Of a stretch of DNA of 5,786 nucleotides, positions 1 through 5,786 are shown piece after piece (within the stretch, counting starts at the first letter, position 1; each line of letters starts with the position of its first letter). This stretch comes from PALSA-911 sp043742865 (GTDB lineage Bacteria; Pseudomonadota; Alphaproteobacteria; Acetobacterales; Acetobacteraceae), in NCBI GenBank assembly GCA_043742865.1, contig JAYTXR010000241.1:1-5786 (forward strand). The letters run 5' to 3'. The notes under the pieces are model-generated. The model was not told the DNA's origin, searched no databases, and was given only the letters and a program-made list of their open reading frames with translations. The position numbers and the translations under genes are program-made.

Positions 1-1
1 C

Positions 2-1795
2 GAGGTCGGCGCGCTCGCCGATTCGTTCAACGACATGCTCGCCGAAGTCGAGCGCCGGGCCGCGCACACCGATGCGGCGAACCGGCAGTTGCAGCTCGAG
101 GTCGGCGAGCGCCAGCGCAGCGAACTCGAGATCGCGCGGCTGAACGGGGAACTCGGGGATCGCGTGCGGATCCGCACCGCGCAACTCGAGGCGAGCAACC
201 GCGAGCTGGCGGCCGCACGCAAGGAAGCCGAGCGCGCCAACCGGGCAAAGTCGGAGTTCCTGTCGAGCATGAGTCACGAATTGCGCACGCCGCTGAACGC
301 GATCATCGGCTACAGCCAGATCCTGCAGGAAGATGCGGCCGATTCAGGCCAGGACGACATCGTGCCGGATTTGCAGAAGATCGAGAACGCCGGCAACCAT
401 CTGCTCGGGCTGATCAACGACATCCTGGATCTGTCCAAGATCGAGGCCGGCCGGATGGAGGCCTATATCGAGCGGGTCGACATCGCCGCTTTGGTGGAGG
501 ATGTGCGCATGATGGTCGAGCCGCTGGCGGCGAAGAACGCCAACCGGCTGACGATCGATTGCCCGCCCAATATCGGTGCGGTGATGACGGACCTTACCAA
601 GGTCAAACAATGCCTGCTGAACCTGCTGAGCAATGCCTGCAAATTCACCGATCAGGGCACCGTCGCGCTAAAAATCATGCGCCGGCACGATCCGGCGGGC
701 ACGGAGTGGATCGACTTCGCGGTGTCCGATACCGGCATCGGCATGACCGCGGCGCAGCTGGGAAATCTGTTCCAGGCCTTTGCCCAGGCGGATAGTTCCA
801 CCACGCGGCGATATGGCGGCACTGGGCTTGGTCTGACCATCACCCGCAGCTTCGCGCGCATGCTCGGCGGCGATGTCACCGCCAGCAGCCAGGATGGGCA
901 GGGCTCGCTATTCGCGCTGACGCTACCCACGCAGATGGTTGCGCCGGGCAGCGATCCGGCGGCGATTGCGGGATCCGATCGTGGCGGGCATGCGGCGGAC
1001 CGCAATGAATTGACCGGCATCGCCCATGCTCGCGGCAGCCTGGCTGCGCGCGCCAGCGTGCTGGTGGTCGATGACGACCCGTCCGCGCGGCGGATCATCA
1101 CCGAGCATCTGCTGCGCGAAGGCTACCGCGTCGTCTCCGCCGGCTCCGGCCCGGAAGCGATCGAGATCGCCCGACGTGAGCAGCCGGACGCCATCACGCT
1201 CGATATCCTGATGCCGCAGATGGATGGCTGGTCAGTGCTGATCGCGCTCAAGCGCGACCCGGTGCTCAGCTCCATCCCGGTGATCCTGGTCAGTATGGTC
1301 GGCGATCGCAGCCTGGGCTTCGAGCTGGGCGCGGCGGCGTTTCTGACCAAGCCGGTCGATCGCGGCGAACTGGCCGAAGCGCTGCGGGTTCATTGCCACC
1401 ATCGCTATGCCGGCACGGTGCTGGTGGTGGAGGACGACCCCGACATGCAGAAACTGACCGAACGCGCGCTGGACCGGCTGGGCCATCCGGCCGCGCTGGC
1501 CGGCAACGGCCGCGAGGCGCTGGACTGGCTGGCTGCCAATCCGAAACCGGTAGCGATCCTGCTCGATCTGATCATGCCGGAAATGGACGGGTTCGAGTTT
1601 CTGGATCGGTTGCGCCGGATGCCGGAATGGGCGGCGATCCCGGTCATCGTCGTCAGTTCGAAGGAACTGACGCTGGTGGAACGCCAGCTTCTAGCCTCGA
1701 TGACGCGCCAGATCATCACCAAGGGACCCGGTGCTCCGATGGAACTCAGCGAGGCCGTGCGCGCGGTGCTCGCCCACGCCGCCGAAGCCGACTAG
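2..1795 (+). CDS. Hybrid sensor histidine kinase with two C-terminal receivers (5' partial)
   Basis: This is the C-terminal part of a hybrid sensor kinase that would autophosphorylate on histidine and pass phosphate to its own receivers. The frame is open from base 2. The first residues, EVGALADSFNDML, look like the end of a HAMP domain, so the true start and a probable membrane sensor lie upstream. Counting from the Met at 35: coiled coil about 1-75; HisKA with H-box SHELRTPLNAI and phospho-acceptor H81; HATPase with N-box (N200), G1 box DTGIGM (232-237), F-box FQAFAQAD and G2 box GGTGLGL (261-267); a linker about 301-340; receiver 1 about 341-455 (acidic pair D346/D347, phospho-Asp D390, S420, K439-P440); receiver 2 about 461-580 (E466/D467, D511, S541, K563). 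All catalytic motifs appear intact. In receiver 2 the usual Lys-Pro is Lys-Gly. The stop lies 9 bases before the next receiver gene, which is probably cotranscribed. The signal sensed is unknown. Confidence 0.95.
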   Translation, partial: EVGALADSFNDMLAEVERRAAHTDAANRQLQLEVGERQRSELEIARLNGELGDRVRIRTAQLEASNRELAAARKEAERANRAKSEFLSSMSHELRTPLNAIIGYSQILQEDAADSGQDDIVPDLQKIENAGNHLLGLINDILDLSKIEAGRMEAYIERVDIAALVEDVRMMVEPLAAKNANRLTIDCPPNIGAVMTDLTKVKQCLLNLLSNACKFTDQGTVALKIMRRHDPAGTEWIDFAVSDTGIGMTAAQLGNLFQAFAQADSSTTRRYGGTGLGLTITRSFARMLGGDVTASSQDGQGSLFALTLPTQMVAPGSDPAAIAGSDRGGHAADRNELTGIAHARGSLAARASVLVVDDDPSARRIITEHLLREGYRVVSAGSGPEAIEIARREQPDAITLDILMPQMDGWSVLIALKRDPVLSSIPVILVSMVGDRSLGFELGAAAFLTKPVDRGELAEALRVHCHHRYAGTVLVVEDDPDMQKLTERALDRLGHPAALAGNGREALDWLAANPKPVAILLDLIMPEMDGFEFLDRLRRMPEWAAIPVIVVSSKELTLVERQLLASMTRQIITKGPGAPMELSEAVRAVLAHAAEAD

Positions 1796-1804
1796 GACCC
1801 GACG

Positions 1805-2167
1805 ATGGCAACGATCTTGCTGGTGGAAGACAACGAAATGAACCGCGACATGCTATCGCGCCGCCTCACCCGCGCCGGTCATATCGTGACCATCGCGACC
1901 GATGGTCAGCAGGGGATCGACCGGGCCACCGAAGACCAGCCGGATTTGGTGTTGATGGATATGAGCCTGCCGGTGATCGATGGCTGGGAAGCCACCAGCC
2001 GGCTGCGCGCCAACCCGGCGACCGCTGCCATTCCGGTGATCGCGTTGACCGCGCATGCGATGTCCGGCGACCGGGAAAAAGCCATCGCCGCCGGCTGCTC
2101 GGACTACGACACCAAGCCCATCGACATGCCCCGCCTGCTCGGCAAGATTGCGGCATTGCTGGGTTAA
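1805..2167 (+). CDS. Single-domain (CheY/DivK-like) response regulator
   Basis: This is a stand-alone receiver of 120 residues with no output domain, the usual length for CheY/DivK-type proteins. It should accept phosphate from a histidine kinase or phosphotransfer protein in the cytoplasm and act by protein-protein contact. Visible receiver residues are the acidic pair E8/D9, phospho-acceptor D52 in LMDMSLPVIDGWEA, T82 in IALTAHAM, and K104-P105 in YDTKPID. The set is complete, so it should be phosphorylatable. The start at 1805 is supported by AGGA at 1794-1797, seven bases upstream and overlapping the stop of the kinase gene, which suggests translational coupling. The natural partner is the hybrid kinase just upstream, giving three receivers in one operon. 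It resembles DivK, but nothing here shows a cell-cycle role, so no symbol is given. The 48 bases after its stop, before the convergent oxidoreductase gene ends, hold no clear terminator. Confidence 0.94.
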   Translation: MATILLVEDNEMNRDMLSRRLTRAGHIVTIATDGQQGIDRATEDQPDLVLMDMSLPVIDGWEATSRLRANPATAAIPVIALTAHAMSGDREKAIAAGCSDYDTKPIDMPRLLGKIAALLG

Positions 2168-2215
2168 ATTCGTTTCAGCTGCCCGCGCCAAATTGCTTGC
2201 CGGAAAGGCCGAGCC

Positions 2216-3412
2216 CTATTCCGCCGCCGCGGCGCGTAGCCGGGTGGGTTCGGGGTTCAGTTCGCGCAGGCGCGGCATCACTTCCCGACCGAACAGGCGG
2301 ATGTTTTCGCGTGTGTCGTGGTGATCGAGGAAGCCGCCCTGGCCGAAGAACAGGATATGGCCGATCCCGCCCATCCGGTCGTTGAAATCCTTGATCTGGT
2401 CGTAGACATCATCGGGGGTGCCGGCGAAGACCGTGTCGGTGTCCATCAGTTGCTGCACCGTCGCGGTTTTCTGGTCGATTTCATTGCCCTGGCGGTCCAC
2501 CAGTTTCTTGCCGGCGGGGTTTTTCAGCATCGCCACGTTGGCGCCGACCGAGGCATAGCCTGGCGGGTTGGTGAACGGGTCGGCCACGATCATGTTGGTG
2601 CGCACGTATTCGGCGATCTGGTCGGCGCGGCGATATCCTTCTTCGCGCGTGGCGCCGACGCCGATCACCGCGGCGAAGGCGAAGCGGTCCGGCGTCGCGG
2701 TCCAGCCCAGTTCCAGCGCGCGCTTGCGGTAGGCGTCGTACATCGGCTTGGCAGCACTTCCCGACAGCAGCGTGCCGACCACGTGGCCGCGTTCGGCCGC
2801 CATGGTGCCGGTTTCCGGGCTCAGCCCGGTCATCCACACCGGCGGCGTGGGTTGCTGGATCGGCCGCGGCCAGATGTTGACGTTGCGATAGTGGTAGTAT
2901 TCGCCTTCCCAGTTGAACGGCCCGGTGGTGGTCGAAAGTGCCTTCAGGATCAGGTCATGGGCTTCCCAGTAGCGCCGCATCAGCCGTGCCGGCACCGAAT
3001 TGGCCGGGGCGATCTCGTACGGCGCGCCCTTCACCAGCCCCATTTCCAGCCGCCCGCCGGACAGCACGTCCAGCCAGGCCATCTCCTCGGCGACGCGCAC
3101 CGGGTCCGGCCGATTGGCGATCGGCGAGCCCAGCGATAGCAGCCGGGATTTCTTGGTCTCCCGCGCGATGATCGCCAGCGCCATCGGCACTGAAACGGTC
3201 AGGCAGGTGGAGGTGGCGTGGTGCTCGTTCACCATGATGTCGAGCCCGACCTCGTCGCACAGCGCGAACTCGTCGAGGAAGCGGTTCAGCAGCGTGTGGC
3301 CGACCTCCGGGTCATAGTTACTGCTCGGCAGCACTACCCGCAGCGTGCCGCGCTTTTTGCCTTCTTCCCAGGCCGGGTGGTAGGCCATTTCGGAAAAATA
3401 CCAGACGCGCAT
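2216..3412 (-). CDS. LLM class (luciferase-like) flavin-dependent oxidoreductase
   Basis: This 398-residue protein belongs to the bacterial luciferase-like monooxygenase superfamily, TIM-barrel enzymes that use reduced flavin and oxygen to oxidise organic substrates. Supporting features are VNEHH at 61-65 (the family's conserved active-site His region), SLGSPIANRPDPVRVAEEMA around 93-112, the LDVLSGGRLEMGLVKG segment at 114-129, NIWPRPIQQPTPPVWMTG at 179-196, and FAGTPDDV at 329-336 near the C-terminal end of the barrel. Length is at the long end for the family, and a region about 283-328 looks like an insertion before the last strands. There is no signal peptide, so it is cytoplasmic. Start 3412 has GGAGG at 3425-3421, eight bases upstream. 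A second ATG at 3417 is out of frame and too close to that site. It lies 22 bases downstream of the hydrolase gene, so the two probably form an operon. FMN is the likely cofactor, but F420 cannot be excluded. No flavin reductase is in view and the substrate is unknown. Confidence 0.93.
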   Translation of the reverse strand: MRVWYFSEMAYHPAWEEGKKRGTLRVVLPSSNYDPEVGHTLLNRFLDEFALCDEVGLDIMVNEHHATSTCLTVSVPMALAIIARETKKSRLLSLGSPIANRPDPVRVAEEMAWLDVLSGGRLEMGLVKGAPYEIAPANSVPARLMRRYWEAHDLILKALSTTTGPFNWEGEYYHYRNVNIWPRPIQQPTPPVWMTGLSPETGTMAAERGHVVGTLLSGSAAKPMYDAYRKRALELGWTATPDRFAFAAVIGVGATREEGYRRADQIAEYVRTNMIVADPFTNPPGYASVGANVAMLKNPAGKKLVDRQGNEIDQKTATVQQLMDTDTVFAGTPDDVYDQIKDFNDRMGGIGHILFFGQGGFLDHHDTRENIRLFGREVMPRLRELNPEPTRLRAAAAE

Positions 3413-3420
3413 CGCATGAT

Positions 3421-3425
3421 CCTCC
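3421..3425 (-). promoter_or_regulatory. Ribosome binding site of the LLM oxidoreductase
   Basis: On the minus strand GGAGG lies in the short gap after the hydrolase stop, with eight bases between it and the ATG at 3412. It decides between two closely placed ATG codons: the one at 3417-3415 would be only three bases from the site and is in another frame. A strong internal site of this kind supports translation of the second gene from one bicistronic message. Confidence 0.75.
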
Positions 3426-3434
3426 GGGGATTAG

Positions 3435-4205
3435 TTAGGCATTGGTGAAAGCGGCCAGCCGGGCCGAAAACGCCTCGGGCTGTTCCCAATGCGGGTAATG
3501 GCCGGCATGGGGCAGCACCTCCAGCGTCGCGCCGGCGATGCGGCTGCGCCAGGCCTCGCCGTAGCCGGTGCCGACCACGCGGTCTTGCGCGCCCCAGATC
3601 AGTTTGGTGGGGATTTCGATCCGGTGCAGCCAGTTCTTCAGCCGCGGATTATGCATGTACGGCTTCCAGCCGAACAGCGCCAAGGCCTCCCGTCCGCGCA
3701 CAATGGCGGCGAGTTCGGTTTCCGGCAGTTTGGTATAGTCGATCTTGCCCTTGGCCGGATCGGCCCAGGCCAGTTGCAGCCCGGCCGCTTCCGGCAGCGA
3801 ATGCAGATCGGCGATGTCGCGATCGGTAACGCCGCCGATCTTGATGCCGAGCGGGCTGGCCAAAGCCAGCCGGGAGAACCGGTCGGTGTTGCGCACCGCC
3901 ATCTCGGCCGCCACCCAGCCGCCAAAACTGGCGCCGACCAGGATGGCGTCCTTCAAATCCAGCTGTTCGGCGAGATCGAGATACAGATACGCCAGATCAT
4001 CGACCGTGGCGAACCAGTCGGGCAGGGCGGAATTGCCGAAACCGGGATGGTGGGGGGCGATGACGTGAAAATGCCGGGCCAGCAATTGCAGCCAGGGCAG
4101 GTTCGGCCGCAATCCCTCGCCGGCGTGCAAGAACAGCAGCGGACGGCCTGCGCCGCCTTCGACCAGTTCGAGGCTGACCCCCGATACCGATAGCATGCGT
4201 GTCAT
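3435..4205 (-). CDS. Alpha/beta-fold hydrolase
   Basis: This 256-residue cytoplasmic protein has the alpha/beta hydrolase fold, which serves hydrolysis of esters, lactones, amides or C-C bonds. Counting from the ATG at 4205, the oxyanion-hole turn is LHAGEG (26-31), PHHPGFGNS follows at 51-59, the nucleophile elbow is GASFGG with S93, the acid is D208 in WGAQDRVV, and the catalytic histidine is H236 in LPHAGHYPHWEQPE. The triad is complete, and a helical cap about 120-195 separates the two halves of the core. The start at 4205 is chosen because GAAGGGAA lies just upstream (4217-4210). A longer reading from the TTG at 4277 adds 24 basic, unconserved residues and lacks a binding site. A third choice is the ATG at 4196. 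It is the first gene of a probable operon with the flavin oxidoreductase 22 bases downstream, and could process that enzyme's product. It resembles meta-cleavage-product hydrolases in general form, but its substrate is not determinable. Confidence 0.92.
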   Translation of the reverse strand: MTRMLSVSGVSLELVEGGAGRPLLFLHAGEGLRPNLPWLQLLARHFHVIAPHHPGFGNSALPDWFATVDDLAYLYLDLAEQLDLKDAILVGASFGGWVAAEMAVRNTDRFSRLALASPLGIKIGGVTDRDIADLHSLPEAAGLQLAWADPAKGKIDYTKLPETELAAIVRGREALALFGWKPYMHNPRLKNWLHRIEIPTKLIWGAQDRVVGTGYGEAWRSRIAGATLEVLPHAGHYPHWEQPEAFSARLAAFTNA

Positions 4206-4284
4206 TGCGTTCCCTTCGGGTTTTCTGCCGATTCTGCGTTTCCGTCCGAACGCTAGCCGATCCCTGCGATTGCACAAGGCGGTG

Positions 4285-4300
4285 GATGGGGAGACCCATC
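4285..4300. repeat. Inverted repeat GATGGG-GAGA-CCCATC in the divergent intergenic region
   Basis: Two perfect 6-base arms flank four bases. Read on the + strand as RNA it would be a hairpin with a GAGA loop, a member of the stable GNRA tetraloop class. As DNA it could be an operator half-site pair. It sits between the hydrolase start (4205) and the binding-protein start (4397), about 80 bases upstream of the former. No T-run follows it on either strand, so it is not an intrinsic terminator. Confidence 0.5.
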
Positions 4301-4317
4301 GGGGGATAAACCATGCA

Positions 4318-4347
4318 TTGACTTGCCGCGCGGCACCCGCTTACGCT
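4318..4347 (+). promoter_or_regulatory. Candidate sigma-70-type promoter for the binding-protein gene
   Basis: TTGACT (4318-4323) is a close match to the -35 consensus. Eighteen bases later TACGCT (4342-4347) is a weak -10 that keeps T1, A2 and T6. Transcription would begin near 4354, leaving a leader of roughly 40 bases before the ATG at 4397. An AT-richer stretch, GGTTAAATAACC, follows at 4351-4362. The -10 match is poor, so this is only a candidate. A perfect 12-base palindrome lies between the two boxes. Confidence 0.3.
4324..4335. repeat. Perfect 12-base palindrome TGCCGCGCGGCA, possible operator
   Basis: This self-complementary 12-mer directly abuts the TTGACT box and lies inside the spacer of the candidate promoter of the binding-protein gene, a usual position for a repressor or MerR-type site. 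It is GC-rich in a GC-rich genome, so chance occurrence is possible. No regulator gene is present in the window. Confidence 0.4.
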
Positions 4348-4396
4348 TTCGGTTAAATAACCAGAAACAGCGCCTGCAGGGGCGATGGGGGGTTCT

Positions 4397-5647
4397 ATGA
4401 CGGCTTATATCCGGCGGGCGGTGCATGCTGTGGCGGTGGTTTGGCTGATGCTGGCCGCGCTGCAGGCGAACGCGGCGGATACCATCAAGATCGCCAATAT
4501 CGACCCGTACTCCGGAAGTTTCGCCGCGCAGGGCGACGTCGGATTGAAGGTGTTGAACTTCATCGTCGATGGCGTGAACGCCAAAGGCGGCGCGCTTGGC
4601 CGTAAATTCGAGATCGTCGCGTTCGATTCGAAACTCCAGCCAGCCGAAGCGCTGATCGCGCTGAAGAATGTCATCGACCAGAACATCACCTTCGTCACCC
4701 ATTGCAACGGCTCCAACGTCGCCGCGGCGCTGATCGACGGCATCGCCAAGCACAACGCGCGCGATCCGGAACATCGGTTACTGTATCTGAATTGTGGCGC
4801 GCTGGCGACCGAGCTGACCAACGAGCAATGCGATTTCTGGCATTTCCGTTTCGACGGCAATGTCGGCATGCGTGCCTATACGCTGGTAAAATCGCTGCCG
4901 AAGACGCTGAATTCGGTCTATCTGCTGAACCAGGACTATCTGTTCGGGCAGTCCATCCAGAGAGACACCAAGAAGTTCCTCGCCGAACTTCGGCCGGACA
5001 TCAAAATCGTCGGAGACGAATTGGTGCCGCTCGGCAAGGTCAAGGATTTCTCGCCCTATGTCGCCAAGATCAAGGCATCAGGCGCCCAAGGGCTGATTAC
5101 CGGCAATTTCGGACCCGATCTGGCGTTGCTACTGAAGGCCGGCACGGATGCCGGGCTGGATGTCGGCTACTACACCTATCTGGCACATGTCGTCGGTGCG
5201 GTGACCGCGATCGGCGTCGCCGGGGAAGGCAAGCTGCGCACGGTTGCTGAGTTCAACGAGAATGTCCCGCTCGAAGTTGGCAATGCCGAGGCCGATGCCT
5301 GGATCCGAAGCTTTCGCGAAAAATATGGCGAAATCGATTTCTTCATGGCGCCCTGGCGCACGATGTTCGAGATGCTGGCGCTGGCCATCGACAAGGCAGG
5401 CTCTACCGATGCCTTCAAGGTAGCGTTGGCTCTGGAGGGGTTGGAAGCCAAGGATATGGTCGGCCAGACCAGCATCATGCGCAAGGACGACCACCAGTTG
5501 ATCCATCCGTTCTATGAATCGGTGCTGGTCAAGGACGTGAAATACGATTCCGAGAAGACCGGTTTGGGCTGGAAGACCGAGATGATGGCAAATGCCGCCG
5601 AACTGACCCAGCCGACCATATGCAAGATGAAGCGTCCGGCATCTTAG
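4397..5647 (+). CDS. ABC transporter solute-binding protein, branched-chain amino acid (LivK) type
   Basis: This periplasmic binding protein of about 416 residues has the type I (Peripla_BP_6) fold and delivers a ligand to an ABC permease not seen here. From the ATG at 4397, residues 1-26 form a Sec signal peptide: basic IRR, a hydrophobic core about 11-22, and ANA then AD as the likely cleavage site. The mature start, DTIKIANIDPYSGSFAAQGD, is typical of the family. So are VNAKGGALGRKFEI (60-73), the pocket-like THCNGSN (101-107), and the second-lobe segment LNQDYLFGQS (177-186). Cysteines at 103, 133, 145 and 409 could allow a disulfide, most plausibly C133-C145. An alternative ATG at 4385 adds four residues but has only two bases after AGGGG; the 4397 ATG is better spaced from the G-run at 4387-4392. 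It is divergent from the hydrolase/oxidoreductase operon. Family members bind amino acids, amides, aromatic acids and others, so the ligand is open. Confidence 0.92.
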   Translation: MTAYIRRAVHAVAVVWLMLAALQANAADTIKIANIDPYSGSFAAQGDVGLKVLNFIVDGVNAKGGALGRKFEIVAFDSKLQPAEALIALKNVIDQNITFVTHCNGSNVAAALIDGIAKHNARDPEHRLLYLNCGALATELTNEQCDFWHFRFDGNVGMRAYTLVKSLPKTLNSVYLLNQDYLFGQSIQRDTKKFLAELRPDIKIVGDELVPLGKVKDFSPYVAKIKASGAQGLITGNFGPDLALLLKAGTDAGLDVGYYTYLAHVVGAVTAIGVAGEGKLRTVAEFNENVPLEVGNAEADAWIRSFREKYGEIDFFMAPWRTMFEMLALAIDKAGSTDAFKVALALEGLEAKDMVGQTSIMRKDDHQLIHPFYESVLVKDVKYDSEKTGLGWKTEMMANAAELTQPTICKMKRPAS

Positions 5648-5714
5648 CCTTAAGGCAAATCTGTTGAAGAAAATGCAAAAAAAATCCGCATGTAGCGGCG
5701 TTTCAGGGGATCGT

Positions 5715-5786
5715 ATGAAAAACCATCTGCGTCGCGGCTTCCTTAGAATCGCGTGTCTTGGTCTGCTGGCAGCCAGCCTGCTCGTC
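5715..5786 (+). CDS. N-terminus of an exported protein, 3' truncated by the window edge
   Basis: An ATG at 5715 is preceded by AGGGGA (5705-5710), four to five bases upstream, and opens a frame that continues to the last base without a stop (24 codons). The residues have the shape of a signal peptide: a basic start with K2, R6, R7 and R11, then an uninterrupted hydrophobic stretch from I12 to V24. The segment RRGFLR fits the twin-arginine RRxFLK pattern except for R in place of K and L instead of S/T before the pair, so Tat export is possible; a Sec peptide is the alternative. It lies 67 bases after the binding-protein stop on the same strand with no + strand terminator visible between, so it may be cotranscribed. 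The mature protein is out of view and no function can be assigned. Confidence 0.6.
   Translation, partial: MKNHLRRGFLRIACLGLLAASLLV

Noticed and set aside
2168..2215. Bidirectional terminator between the convergent receiver and oxidoreductase genes
   Set aside because: Only 3-base stems such as GGC-CGA-GCC can be drawn, and there is no T-run on either strand.
1393..2385. A 330-codon + strand open frame spanning the kinase end, the receiver gene and part of the oxidoreductase
   Set aside because: It runs out of frame through two genes with intact family motifs, and its translation is Arg/Pro/Gly-rich without any recognisable domain. Such frames are common in GC-rich DNA.
2318..3139. A 273-codon + strand open frame antisense to the oxidoreductase
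   Set aside because: It lies wholly opposite a well-supported gene, its His/Arg/Gly-rich translation matches no family, and there is no good ribosome site.
3489..4193. A 234-codon + strand open frame antisense to the hydrolase
   Set aside because: The opposite strand carries a complete hydrolase with an intact catalytic triad. This frame is a mirror effect of codon bias.
4206..4277. N-terminal extension of the hydrolase to the TTG at 4277
   Set aside because: The extra 24 residues are basic and unlike the family, the start codon is TTG with no ribosome site, and a well-placed site precedes the ATG at 4205.
5647..5656. Perfect palindrome GCCTTAAGGC starting at the last base of the binding-protein stop codon
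   Set aside because: It has no loop, so it cannot form a useful hairpin, it has no T-run, and a single short palindrome after a stop is weak evidence of function.
5678..5701. Minus-strand intrinsic terminator (CCGC-TACAT-GCGG followed by A and eight T)
   Set aside because: The T-run is good but the stem has only four pairs, and no minus-strand gene is seen to its right. It could be revisited if the sequence beyond 5786 shows one.

Overview
The window is GC-rich, densely coded DNA from a bacterium. The gene content suggests a soil or environmental proteobacterium, most likely an alphaproteobacterium: a hybrid histidine kinase paired with a DivK-like receiver, and a LivK-type solute-binding protein beside a luciferase-like flavin oxidoreductase. 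This placement is inferred from family resemblance only. No rRNA, tRNA, CRISPR array, insertion sequence or phage gene is visible.

The left third (2-2167, + strand) is a signalling pair. The first gene is a large hybrid histidine kinase whose 5' end lies outside the window. It runs HAMP end, coiled coil, HisKA, HATPase, receiver, receiver. Nine bases after its stop comes a stand-alone 120-residue receiver. Together they carry three receiver domains, with no HPt domain and no DNA-binding output in view.

The middle (2216-4205, - strand) is a two-gene operon converging on the signalling pair. An alpha/beta hydrolase comes first. After a 22-base gap that holds a strong Shine-Dalgarno comes an LLM-class flavin-dependent oxidoreductase. 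The order fits a small catabolic unit in which the flavoenzyme oxidises an organic compound and the hydrolase cleaves an ester, lactone or C-C bond. The substrate cannot be read from the sequence.

The right third (4206-5786) starts with a divergent intergenic region of about 190 bases that holds two inverted repeats and one weak candidate promoter. It is followed on the + strand by a branched-chain-amino-acid-type ABC transporter solute-binding protein with a Sec signal peptide. At the window edge, the first 24 codons of another exported protein carry an RRxFLR Tat-like motif. The divergent layout suggests, but does not prove, that uptake (right) and enzymatic processing (left) of one compound are co-regulated from the shared region.

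All complete genes belong to known families. I did not find convincing evidence of a wholly new system. The most useful leads are the hydrolase/oxidoreductase/binding-protein locus with its palindromic control region, and the truncated exported gene at the right edge.
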